Source of the DNA: Bacteroidales bacterium
GTDB taxonomy: Bacteria > Bacteroidota > Bacteroidia > Bacteroidales > Muribaculaceae
Direction: 5' to 3'
Length of the DNA: 64,000 nucleotides
Assembly: GCA_019416285.1 (NCBI GenBank)
Contig: DXXM01000005.1
Coordinates: 1 to 64,000 of the forward strand
The notes beneath the pieces are model-generated. The model did not search any database. It saw nothing but the letters and a program-made list of their open reading frames with translations, and was not told the origin of the DNA. Both the position numbers and the translations under genes were made by a program. Positions 40,201-47,278 of the stretch are shown in pieces. Numbering within the stretch: the stretch's first letter is position 1; each line of letters opens with the position of its first letter.

Positions 40201-40301
40201 TCTTTAAGGTCTTTAGGGTCCTTAAGGTCTTTAACGACTCGACCCTAAAGACTCTAAGGACTTTAAGGACTCTAAGGACCTTACTTTCTTTAAGGACCTT
40301 A
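40201..40301. repeat. Nonamer repeat array A with an inverted half
   Basis: Nine-base units such as TCTTTAAGG, TCTTTAGGG, TCCTTAAGG and TCTTTAACG run to 40236, then the orientation flips to TAAAGACTC, TAAGGACTT, TAAGGACTC, TAAGGACCT. A 12-bp perfect inverted repeat (40209-40220 with 40241-40252) joins the two halves. The 20-mer at 40222-40241 is identical to 42738-42757 in array B. Confidence 0.82.
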
Positions 40302-40349
40302 TTGTTTTTGGGGTCGCTGGAGCTTTTGGAGGCTGGTGCCGGTTTTGGC

Positions 40350-41522
40350 TCAGATGAGGGTGGCGAGCATGTAGAGGCAGTGGGCGATTACTGCGGCGAA
40401 GAGGCCGCCGATGGTGTGGGCGAGGATTGCTTTGGTGGTGAGTTCGCGGTAGCCGAGTGAGTCGAGCATGGCGGTGTGGGTGCTGAGGTAGCCGCTCCAG
40501 CACATGCCTATGGCGGTGAATACGGCTATGGCGTTGCCGTCGATCCACCCCTGGCTGATGAAGTTGGGGACGAGGCTGAGGGCTGCGCCGACGGCTCCGA
40601 GGGCGGTGATGGGGAAGGCTACGAGATGCGGGTCGGTGAAGCCGAAGAGCCATTCGAAGAGGATGTTGATTTTCTGCGCGAGCCAGGGCAGGAGCTCTAC
40701 GCCTTCGTAGGCGGCGCCGGTGTATTCGCCTGTGGCCGAGGCGCCGAAGGTCAGAATCATGACAAGGGTGGAGATGATGAGAACGCCGGGGATGATGGCT
40801 ATGCCAACGTCGACACCAGTGCGGCCGCCGTCGAGGAGGGCGTTGAGCACGCGGATGGGGAGCGATTTCATCTCGGGACTTTCGGTCTCCTCCTCGTCAA
40901 TGGCCTCGTCGATGGCATTTTCCTCGGCAAAGGAGGGATATGCCTTTATGACGAAGCGCTGCATGAGGCGCGTCGACACCACGCAGCCGCAGCAGGCTCC
41001 GATGAGACCGATGAAGGGGGCGAGGTAATAGCCCTGGCCCACCATGAACACCATTACGAGCAGGCCCATGCCGAAAGCGGTGCCGAAGTTGGTCAGGGAG
41101 ATGTATTGGTATTTCTTGAAGTAGCGGCTGAAGCGCTTGTCCTGCGAGAGCGAGATGATGGCGGGGTTGTCGCTGAGAAATGTCATCACTGCGCCGAGTG
41201 AGGCCACGCCGGGGAGGTGGAACACGGGGCCCATGAGCGGGCGCAGGAGCTTTTCGAGCAGGCTGACCACTCCGAATTCGACGAAGAGACGGCCGATGGC
41301 GCCGGTGACCACGCAGATGCCCATGAGGTAGAACACGGTGTTGATGAGGAGGTCGTGGGCGGTGTGCATGATGGTGTTGAGCATGTTGGGGAGGCCCATC
41401 ACCGAGCCGAGATAGTAGAAGAGTCCTGTGACGATGAGCAGGCAGGGAACGCCTGTGGGGATGTAGGACGAGATGGAGCGGGGGCGTGCGCCCAGTTCTT
41501 TTTCTTTAACCTGTGATTCCAT
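40350..41522 (-). CDS. Gate-domain (nucleoside-recognition-like) membrane protein
   Basis: A 390-residue integral membrane protein with about ten TM helices. Two Gate-type regions are seen (L-S-D-N-P-A-I-I-S-L near residue 120 and a later G-Y-L-S-T-H-T-A-M-L near 350), separated by an acidic cytoplasmic loop (residues 200-222, E-E-N-A-I-D-E-A-I-D-E-E-E-T-E). This pattern matches the family called CD0519/CD1768 in some annotations, relatives of spore-maturation and nucleoside-transport Gate proteins. Substrate unknown. It lies 14 bp downstream of the porin-like gene, suggesting that the two form a two-gene uptake or export unit. Confidence 0.78.
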   Translation of the reverse strand: MESQVKEKELGARPRSISSYIPTGVPCLLIVTGLFYYLGSVMGLPNMLNTIMHTAHDLLINTVFYLMGICVVTGAIGRLFVEFGVVSLLEKLLRPLMGPVFHLPGVASLGAVMTFLSDNPAIISLSQDKRFSRYFKKYQYISLTNFGTAFGMGLLVMVFMVGQGYYLAPFIGLIGACCGCVVSTRLMQRFVIKAYPSFAEENAIDEAIDEEETESPEMKSLPIRVLNALLDGGRTGVDVGIAIIPGVLIISTLVMILTFGASATGEYTGAAYEGVELLPWLAQKINILFEWLFGFTDPHLVAFPITALGAVGAALSLVPNFISQGWIDGNAIAVFTAIGMCWSGYLSTHTAMLDSLGYRELTTKAILAHTIGGLFAAVIAHCLYMLATLI

Positions 41523-41536
41523 GGCTTCGGGGTGTA

Positions 41537-42595
41537 TTATTTACGCTTGATAGAGAAAAGGTTCATGTTCCATCTCACACCGACGTCGACAAGCAGGGTC
41601 TTGTCCTGCATCACGTCGGCTTCGTTGGCGTTGCGCCCCCAGGAGTAGTAGCAGTTGGCGTGAAAGCGGAGTGAGTGGCGGCTCGCGGAGCCGGCGAGGG
41701 GATAGAATTCGAGGCAGGCACCGGCCATGGTGAGCTCTGTGCCGGGGAGCACGCAGAAGTCGGCGGAGCGGCGGGAGTGGTTGACGTCGTAGGTCATCTT
41801 GGCGGCGAGGTTCCACTTTGGGGTGGGACGGTAGGAGAGTTCGCCCATCACGGAGCAGTCGTCGAAGAGGAAGCGCTGGCCCGAGGCTGCGCGGTTCATG
41901 AGGTCGAGTTCGAGGGCCACTTTGCCGACTGTGAAGCGGTTGCCCAGGGAGAGGTAGGAGATGTAGCGGCCGGAGCGGTATTCAATCATGTTGGCCGACC
42001 AGAGGGCGCTGAATATGCCGTGAGTGCCTGACCATAGCAGGTTATAGGCATAGAGGTTGCGGTCCGATGAGGTGAAGAAGGGGCTTTGGCAGAGCTGGAG
42101 GGTGAGACGGTCGGAGGGTCCGAGGTCGAGCGAGCCGGAGGCTCCGAGCTGATAGCAGGGGATGTTGTTCCAGAACACGGAGCAGCCGTAAAGGTCTATG
42201 GGTGCGCGGTCATATTCCCAGCCGCCGATGGCTACGACCTGTTTGCCGCCTGCCACACTCCAGAGCGGGTCTATGCGGTAGTTGAGGTAGACCCAGTCGG
42301 TGGCGTCGAAAAATGAGCCGTCGGAGTGGTTTTTGTTGAGGCGCTGGCGCCAGGAGTAGGAGAGATTGTCGGTGATGTTGCCGTCGAGTTTGATGACGAG
42401 GTATTTGCCTTCGAAGCCGGTGTTGCTGTCGATGGTTTTTCCGTCGAGGCGGTCGAGCTGATAGTCGATGCGCGCGTCAATCTCAAGGTTTGCAAGTTCG
42501 CTCTTCGTCTCGAAGTCGGCGGCTGAGATGGCTGATGCCGACGGCAAAAGCGTGCAGAAGCCGGCGAGGGCTGTGCAGAGCAGGTGTCTGGTCAT
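41537..42595 (-). CDS. Porin-like outer-membrane protein
   Basis: A 352-residue outer-membrane protein. Signal peptide at residues 1-25 (cleavage after A-I-S-A). The mature part begins with E-I-D-A-R-I-D-Y-Q and continues with many amphipathic beta strands ending in aromatic residues (Y-S-W-R-Q-R-L, W-V-Y-L-N-Y-R-I, G-V-R-W-N-M-N-L-F-S), typical of phosphate-selective-porin-like (OprO/P) barrels in Bacteroidetes. The C-terminal residue is Lys after F-S-I-K-R-K, not the usual Phe. It is 14 bp upstream of the Gate-domain gene and probably feeds substrate to it. A repeat array lies directly upstream. Confidence 0.75.
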   Translation of the reverse strand: MTRHLLCTALAGFCTLLPSASAISAADFETKSELANLEIDARIDYQLDRLDGKTIDSNTGFEGKYLVIKLDGNITDNLSYSWRQRLNKNHSDGSFFDATDWVYLNYRIDPLWSVAGGKQVVAIGGWEYDRAPIDLYGCSVFWNNIPCYQLGASGSLDLGPSDRLTLQLCQSPFFTSSDRNLYAYNLLWSGTHGIFSALWSANMIEYRSGRYISYLSLGNRFTVGKVALELDLMNRAASGQRFLFDDCSVMGELSYRPTPKWNLAAKMTYDVNHSRRSADFCVLPGTELTMAGACLEFYPLAGSASRHSLRFHANCYYSWGRNANEADVMQDKTLLVDVGVRWNMNLFSIKRK

Positions 42596-42680
42596 GATTT
42601 AAGGTGTTTTTTAAGGTATGGGTTGAAACGGGTGGAGTTTTTTTATGACTCGGGGAGGGGGAGGGACGGCTTAAAAAGGG

Positions 42681-42757
42681 TCCTTAAGGTCTTTAGGGAC
42701 TTTAAGGTCTTTAGGGACTTTAAGGTCTTTAGGGACTTTAAGGTCTTTAACGACTCG
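42681..42757 (+). repeat. Nonamer repeat array B
   Basis: Eight nine-base units (TCCTTAAGG, TCTTTAGGG, ACTTTAAGG, TCTTTAGGG, ACTTTAAGG, TCTTTAGGG, ACTTTAAGG, TCTTTAACG) then ACTCG. Read as 18-mers there are four near-identical copies from 42684. The last 20 bases are identical to part of array A. Purine-rich G tracts follow at 42757-42830. Confidence 0.88.
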
Positions 42758-42867
42758 GGGTGGAGAGGAGGGAAGGGGCCAGGTGGGGGAGGCGGGGAGG
42801 AGGACCCGGATGGGAAGGCTGGAGGTTGGTGGATTTTTGGGAATTTTTGGGCTTTAAGGTTCGGGGG

Positions 42868-43839
42868 TTAGAAGGCGGCGGGTTTCATGGTGAGGCCGGT
42901 GGTTTCCTGGAGGCCGAAGAGGAGGTTCATGGTGTGGACGGCGTTGCCGGCGCCTCCTTTGAGGAGGTTGTCGATTACGGCGGTGATGAGGAGTTTGCCG
43001 TCGATTTTATCGAGGTGGATGATACACTTGTTGGTGTTGACCACGTCCTTGAGGTCGGGAATCTTTGAAGTGATGAATGTGAAGTTGTGGTCGGCGAAGT
43101 ATTCGCTGTAAAGCTTGATGATTTCAGGAAGGTCAAGGGCGCAGTCAAGGTAGCTGACAGCCATTATGCCGCGCGAGAAGCAGCCGCGCAAGGGGAGCAT
43201 GTGGATTTTGGAGTCGAAGCTCTGCTGCATGGCCTTGAGGGTCTGTATGATTTCGGGCATCTGTGTGTGGGCGAAGGGACGGTAGACGACCATGTTGTCG
43301 TTGCGCCAGGCGTAGTGGGTGGTGGGGCGGTGTTCGGCTCCCTCGCTTGTGGCACCGGTGATTACGGTGGTGTGGATGTCGGAGTTGAGCAGGAGGTTTT
43401 TGGCGAGCGGCATGAGGGAGAGCTCTACGGCCATGGCCACGCAGCCGGGGTTGGCGACATGGAGGGCGCCGCGCACCATCGGTTTGCGGTTGAGCTCGGA
43501 GAGTCCGTAGACAAAATCGTGGGTGCCGTCCTCGAGGCGGTGGTCGCGGGCAAGGTCGATAATCTTGAGCCCTTCGGGGATGGTGTGGGTCTCGATAAAT
43601 TCACGGGTTTTTCCGGCGGGACGGCAGCAGAAAAGGACGTCGATGTTTTTCAGGTCGAAGTTGCTCGAGAAGTTCATGTCGGTCTCGCCGTGGAGTCCCT
43701 GATGGACGTCGACGATGCGCTGTCCGCCCACGGTGCGTGAGTGAACCCATTTGAGTTCTACATCGGGGTGGTTTATGAGGATTCGGATAAGCTCGCCTGC
43801 GGCGTAGCCTGAACCTCCGATTATGCCTACTTTTATCAT
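42868..43839 (-). CDS. argC: N-acetyl-gamma-glutamyl-phosphate reductase
   Basis: A 323-residue cytosolic enzyme of arginine synthesis that reduces N-acetylglutamyl phosphate with NADPH. The N-terminal Rossmann motif G-I-I-G-G-S-G-Y-A-A-G-E-L is at residues 6-18 and the active-site cysteine in H-V-A-N-P-G-C-V-A-M-A near residue 133. S-R-G-I-M-A near 225 is also typical. In many Bacteroides argC sits in an arg cluster; here it is alone between repeat-bearing spacers. The start is the only ATG before the Rossmann strand. Confidence 0.95.
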   Translation of the reverse strand: MIKVGIIGGSGYAAGELIRILINHPDVELKWVHSRTVGGQRIVDVHQGLHGETDMNFSSNFDLKNIDVLFCCRPAGKTREFIETHTIPEGLKIIDLARDHRLEDGTHDFVYGLSELNRKPMVRGALHVANPGCVAMAVELSLMPLAKNLLLNSDIHTTVITGATSEGAEHRPTTHYAWRNDNMVVYRPFAHTQMPEIIQTLKAMQQSFDSKIHMLPLRGCFSRGIMAVSYLDCALDLPEIIKLYSEYFADHNFTFITSKIPDLKDVVNTNKCIIHLDKIDGKLLITAVIDNLLKGGAGNAVHTMNLLFGLQETTGLTMKPAAF

Positions 43840-43850
43840 GGGTTTATTTA

Positions 43851-43899
43851 GTTTAAAGTTGGGAGTTGAGAGTTTAAAGTTGAAAGTTTAAGGTTGGAC
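43851..43899 (+). repeat. Heptad tandem repeat, seven units
   Basis: GTTTAAA GTTGGGA GTTGAGA GTTTAAA GTTGAAA GTTTAAG GTTGGAC, immediately upstream of argC. The same heptad form occurs in opposite orientation at 12978-12998. Confidence 0.82.
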
Positions 43900-43903
43900 G
43901 GAT

Positions 43904-43986
43904 GTTTGTGCCGGCCGTAGTGGGGTGAGGCTGTCAACAGGTGCCGGGATTGGCCTGGGTTGTTTCTGTCTGCGGCCGGCACAAAC
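43904..43986. repeat. 14-bp inverted repeat with a 55-base interior
   Basis: GTTTGTGCCGGCCG (43904-43917) pairs perfectly with CGGCCGGCACAAAC (43973-43986). Together with the adjacent hairpin at 44003-44031 it fills the gap between gltX and argC. Confidence 0.72.
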
Positions 43987-44002
43987 GGTGTCCATGTATT
44001 TT

Positions 44003-44031
44003 TTTTACGGACGTGCTTTACGTCCGTAAAA
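44003..44031. repeat. Perfect 12-bp hairpin downstream of gltX
   Basis: TTTTACGGACGT, loop GCTTT, ACGTCCGTAAAA. Located 16 bp beyond the gltX stop. It lacks a T run after the stem on the minus strand, so it may act as a terminator only through its A/T-closed stem, or be part of a repeat element. Confidence 0.55.
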
Positions 44032-44047
44032 GGATGATTGCCTGTGT

Positions 44048-45583
44048 TTAGGCTTCGGGGGCTTTGATGGTCTCGATGCCCTTGCGGATGCGGCGGATTG
44101 TCTCGTCGCGGCCTATAAGCTCTGTGATGTCGAAGATGTGGGGGCCTTTGCACTCGCCGACGAGGGTGAGGCGGAAGGCGTTCATGACGTTGCCGAGGTG
44201 GTAGCCTTTCTGTGCCACCCAGTCGAGCACGATGGGCTCGGCTGCCTTGGAGCCGAAGTCGGGGAGCTGCTCAAGAACGCCGATGAGTTCGGTGAGGATA
44301 GCGGGAGTGTCCTCTTTCCAGCGCTTCTTGATATCCTTTTCGGCGTAGGTTTCGGGAGCAACGAAGAAGAATTTAGCCTGGTCCCAGAGGTCGGCCACGA
44401 AGTTGATGCGGCCTTTGACGAGGGCAACGACGCGAGCAATGTAGTCGTCGGTGAAATCGGCGTCGTTTACGCCGTGGGCCTTGAGCACGGGGCGGAAAAG
44501 CTGTGCGAGTTCGGCGTCGGGGGCCATCTGGAGGTATTCGTGGTTGAACCAGCGGCCTTTGTCGAAGGCGAACTTGGCGCCGGAGCGTGAGCAGTGGTCA
44601 AAGGAGAATTTGGAGATGAGCTCGTCCATCGACATGATTTCGGTGTCGTCGCCGGGATTCCAGCCGAGGAGGGCGAGGAAGTTGATTACGGCTTCGGGGA
44701 GGTAGCCCGACTCGCGGTAGCCCGAGGAGATGGCGCCGGTCTTGGGGTCGGTCCATTCGAGGGGGAACACGGGGAAGCCGAGGCGGTCGCCGTCGCGCTT
44801 CGAGAGCTTGCCTTTGCCGTCGGGCTTGAGCAGGAGGGGAAGGTGGACGAACTCAGGACGGGTGTCGGCCCAGCCGAAGGCTTCGTAGAGGAGCACGTGG
44901 AGTGGTGCGGAGGGGAGCCATTCCTCGCCGCGGATTACGTGGGACACCTCCATGAGATGGTCGTCGACAATGTTTGCAAGGTGGTAGGTGGGGAGGTCGT
45001 CGGCGCTCTTGTAGAGCACTTTGTCGTCGAGAATCGAGGAGTTGATGGTGACTTTGCCGCGGAGCAGGTCGTTGACCTCGACGTCACGTCCCGGCTCGAT
45101 GAGGAAGCGGACCACGTAGGGGGTGCCGGCATCCATGAGCGCCTTGACTTCCTCAGCGGGGAGGGCGAGGGAGTTGCGCATGTTCATGCGGGTGGAGGCG
45201 TCGTACTGGAAATTGGGAGTGGCGGCGCGGGCGGCTTCGAGTTCCTCGGGGGTGTCGAAGGCTATGTAGGCGCGGCCTGCGTCGAGGAGCTGCTTCACGT
45301 GGGCGCGGTAGATGTCGCGGCGCTCGCTCTGCTTGTAGGGGCCGTAGGCGCCGCCTTCGCGGACGCCCTCGTCAATCTTGATTCCGAGCCATGCGAGCGA
45401 CTCGTTGATGTAGTCCTCGGCACCGGGCACGAAGCGGTTGGAGTCGGTGTCCTCGATGCGGAGAATCATGTCGCCGCCGTTGCGACGGGCAAAGAGATAG
45501 TTGTAGAGAGCGGTGCGGACGCCGCCGATATGAAGGGGCCCCGTGGGTGAGGGGGCGAAACGTACTCTGACTTTACGGTCCAT
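44048..45583 (-). CDS. gltX: Glutamyl-tRNA synthetase
   Basis: A 511-residue class I synthetase that charges tRNA-Glu. HIGH-type motif F-A-P-S-P-T-G-P-L-H-I-G-G at about residues 8-20 and the second signature K-L-S-K-R-D near 263 (KMSKS counterpart). The anticodon-binding helical domain fills the C-terminus. I use ATG at 45583 (M-D-R-K-V-R-V-R-F) rather than the TTG two codons upstream. It has a strong minus-strand promoter and is divergent from rex. Confidence 0.96.
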   Translation of the reverse strand: MDRKVRVRFAPSPTGPLHIGGVRTALYNYLFARRNGGDMILRIEDTDSNRFVPGAEDYINESLAWLGIKIDEGVREGGAYGPYKQSERRDIYRAHVKQLLDAGRAYIAFDTPEELEAARAATPNFQYDASTRMNMRNSLALPAEEVKALMDAGTPYVVRFLIEPGRDVEVNDLLRGKVTINSSILDDKVLYKSADDLPTYHLANIVDDHLMEVSHVIRGEEWLPSAPLHVLLYEAFGWADTRPEFVHLPLLLKPDGKGKLSKRDGDRLGFPVFPLEWTDPKTGAISSGYRESGYLPEAVINFLALLGWNPGDDTEIMSMDELISKFSFDHCSRSGAKFAFDKGRWFNHEYLQMAPDAELAQLFRPVLKAHGVNDADFTDDYIARVVALVKGRINFVADLWDQAKFFFVAPETYAEKDIKKRWKEDTPAILTELIGVLEQLPDFGSKAAEPIVLDWVAQKGYHLGNVMNAFRLTLVGECKGPHIFDITELIGRDETIRRIRKGIETIKAPEA

Positions 45584-45618
45584 AGTCAATAAATATATAT
45601 TACTGTGTTATCTGACGG

Positions 45619-45649
45619 CAAAATTATGAAATTTTTTGCGAGATGCAAA
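45619..45649 (-). promoter_or_regulatory. gltX promoter
   Basis: On the minus strand TTTG (45649-45646), 19 bases, TAATTTTG (45626-45619). Both boxes exact. The leader is about 30 bases. Confidence 0.8.
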
Positions 45650-45667
45650 AATGCAGGGGCGCAGTTC

Positions 45668-45698
45668 TTTGATAATAGGTGGAAAAGTCCTAAATTTG
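45668..45698 (+). promoter_or_regulatory. rex promoter
   Basis: TTTG (45668-45671), 19 bases, TAAATTTG (45691-45698), both exact. The ATG at 45725 follows 26 bases later, which rules out upstream in-frame starts. Confidence 0.82.
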
Positions 45699-45724
45699 TC
45701 CTCGAAAGTGAATTCTTAACCGCC

Positions 45725-46354
45725 ATGGAGAGCCCTCAGCCATACGTTCCGGAACCGGCAATCAGCCGACTGCCGTGGTATCTTGCCTGTGTGTCGAATC
45801 TCAGAGCGCAGGGAGTGGAGTATGTCTCATCGACTGCCATTTCCCATCAGCTCAATGTCGACGCCTCGCAGATAGCCAAGGATCTGTCGTATCTAAACAT
45901 CAAGGGCAAGACCCGAATAGGATATGAGGTCAGGGAACTTGAACAGGGTCTGCTTGACTTCCTCGGCTTCCACCGCGAACACAATGCGGTGATGATGGGA
46001 GTGGGTAGCCTCGGTGCGGCTCTGATGGCCGACTCGGGCCTCTCGCACTATGGGCTGCACATCGTGGCGGGCTTCGATGTCAATCCGGAGCTCGTCGGTA
46101 CCAGTCGCGGCGGTAAGCCTATCTATCATATCTCGGAACTGCCCGAGAGACTGAAAGAGCTTGAGGCGGAAATAGCGGTGATGGCCGTGCCGGTTGAGAG
46201 TGCAGCCGAGGTCGCCGACCTCTGTGTGCGCTCGGGCATAAAGGCGCTCTGGAATTTCACGCCTTTCCACATCAAGACATCTCCCGGAGTAGTAATCCAG
46301 AACACATCCATCTATGCACATCTCGCGGTGATGTATAACCGTATGCCAAAATGA
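45725..46354 (+). CDS. rex: Redox-sensing transcriptional repressor Rex
   Basis: A 209-residue repressor that leaves DNA when NADH is high. Residues 10-70 form the winged-helix domain (R-L-P-W-Y-L, V-S-S-T-A-I-S-H-Q-L-N-V-D-A-S-Q-I-A-K-D-L-S-Y); residues 82-200 form the Rossmann domain with G-V-G-S-L-G at 92-97, the NAD loop, and F-D-V-N-P near 118. The C-terminal swapped helix (I-Y-A-H-L-A-V-M-Y-N-R) is present. The start follows from the promoter. Its stop overlaps the next ATG by 4 bp. Confidence 0.93.
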   Translation: MESPQPYVPEPAISRLPWYLACVSNLRAQGVEYVSSTAISHQLNVDASQIAKDLSYLNIKGKTRIGYEVRELEQGLLDFLGFHREHNAVMMGVGSLGAALMADSGLSHYGLHIVAGFDVNPELVGTSRGGKPIYHISELPERLKELEAEIAVMAVPVESAAEVADLCVRSGIKALWNFTPFHIKTSPGVVIQNTSIYAHLAVMYNRMPK

Positions 46355-46968
46355 AAATCATCAGACTGACATCGCTCTGCGCTGAATTTGACGCGGACAT
46401 CCATCCCGATTCGGCCATGATTCTTCCCGGTCGGCCGCTGTTTATGCCCGAAGAGGGCGATGGGTGGGTTGCCGGACTGTATCTCGCGGTCAGAATCAGC
46501 CGTCTCGGTAAGAATGTGGCTCGCAAATTCGCTCCGCGCTATTACGACGGGGTCACTGCCGCGCTGCGCGTGGGTATGCCTGACGGAGCCTGTGATTTTC
46601 CCGCCGGACTGCTTTCGGGCATGGATTCGTCGGTGGTACACGGCGACTGGCAGGATGCCGAGTCGCTAAAATCGGTGATTTCCGTGAGCCTCGGGGCGCC
46701 GCTGAAGTGGTCGTGTCCGGAAAACCGTGTGGAGTTCGCTCCGATGGCCGAAGCGGTGGATGCGGCGATAGCCCGTGTGAGCGGATACATGACCCTGAAG
46801 ATGGGCGACATGCTCATGCTGCCTCTCTGTGCGGCGAATGTGGGTGCCGACAAGGTCGTGGCCGACTGTCAGGACTCCTGCACTCCGATTGAAATCTCTT
46901 TGCAGGAACAGACACATGTCACTCTCGGCCTCAACGGAAATACCGTCCTCGATTTAAAGGTGGTGTGA
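46351..46968 (+). CDS. Degenerate fumarylacetoacetate-hydrolase-like protein
   Basis: A 205-residue cytosolic protein translationally coupled to rex (ATGA overlap). The family pattern is recognisable: A-V-R-I-S-R-L-G-K-N-V-A-R-K-F-A-P-R-Y-Y-D near residues 46-66 and G-Y-M-T-L-K-M-G-D-M-L near 144. In active members the strand before R-I-x-R-L-G-K carries the metal-binding glutamates (E-x-x-x-E-x-E); here the corresponding stretch is G-D-G-W-V-A-G-L-Y-L-A-V, and the later D-F-T-A-R-D is R-V-G-M-P-D. It is therefore probably not an active hydrolase. It may have a binding or structural role linked to redox regulation; this is inference. Confidence 0.65.
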   Translation: MKIIRLTSLCAEFDADIHPDSAMILPGRPLFMPEEGDGWVAGLYLAVRISRLGKNVARKFAPRYYDGVTAALRVGMPDGACDFPAGLLSGMDSSVVHGDWQDAESLKSVISVSLGAPLKWSCPENRVEFAPMAEAVDAAIARVSGYMTLKMGDMLMLPLCAANVGADKVVADCQDSCTPIEISLQEQTHVTLGLNGNTVLDLKVV

Positions 46969-46977
46969 ACACCATTA

Positions 46978-47046
46978 TATAAGTGATATACTTGTATAAG
47001 TGATATATTGCTATAAGGGATAATACTGCTATAAGGAATATCCTGC
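46978..47046. repeat. 17-bp tandem repeat, four units
   Basis: Units begin TATAAG and end TTG/TGC: TATAAGTGATATACTTG, TATAAGTGATATATTGC, TATAAGGGATAATACTGC, TATAAGGAATATCCTGC. Directly follows the FAH-like stop. Confidence 0.82.
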
Positions 47047-47059
47047 ATTAAACGGATAA

Positions 47060-47106
47060 ACCACCTCCGTCAGCCCGCTCGCGGACATGACGGAGGTGGT
47101 ATTTTT
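47060..47106 (+). terminator. rex-operon terminator
   Basis: ACCACCTCCGTCA (47060-47072) pairs perfectly with TGACGGAGGTGGT (47088-47100), followed by ATTTTT. Confidence 0.9.
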
Positions 47107-47130
47107 ATATCCGAAACCGGCTGAAAAATT

Positions 47131-47278
47131 GGAAAAGTGTAGTTTTCAGCCCCGGAATTTTATGGAAAAGTGTAGTTTTTTAAGTCGAAAATATATGGAA
47201 AAGTGTAGTTTTTACTTGCTAAATTATATGGAAAAGTGTATTTTTGCAGAGTAAAATTATATAGAAAAGTGTATTATC
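47131..47278 (+). repeat. Five repeats at exact 33-bp spacing upstream of the ATPase gene
   Basis: GGAAAAGTGTAGTTTT starts at 47131, 47164 and 47197; GGAAAAGTGTATTTTT at 47230; AGAAAAGTGTATTATC at 47263, ending directly before the ATG. The 17-base spacers differ in their first half but all end in an A/T-rich block such as AATTTTAT or AAATTATAT. Copy 4 contains the exact -7 box TATTTTTG (47239-47246), so the array overlaps the promoter. Confidence 0.92.
47239..47246 (+). promoter_or_regulatory. ATPase promoter -7 box within repeat copy 4
   Basis: TATTTTTG matches TAnnTTTG; the ATG follows 32 bases later. In copies 1-3 the same position reads TAGTTTT without the final G, so only copy 4 is a complete box. 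Confidence 0.6.

Larger units (their letters stand above)
46969..47278. other. 310-bp spacer packed with repeats
   Basis: No gene. It contains a four-unit 17-bp tandem repeat (46978-47046), the rex-operon terminator (47060-47106) and a five-unit 33-bp-phased array (47131-47278) that leads into the ATPase gene. Confidence 0.85.

Noticed and set aside
40231..40653. 140-codon minus-strand frame over array A and the Gate-domain gene
   Set aside because: It encodes His/Arg/Pro-rich sequence from a shadow frame and the repeat array; no domain.
42757..42830. Purine-rich G tracts after array B as a second G-quadruplex region
   Set aside because: G runs are present but loops are irregular, and it may be simple compositional bias; not strong enough to list as its own finding.
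47131..47278. Reading the 33-bp array as a CRISPR
   Set aside because: Only about 16 bases repeat, spacers are 17 bases and share A/T-rich ends, the last copies diverge, and there are no cas genes.
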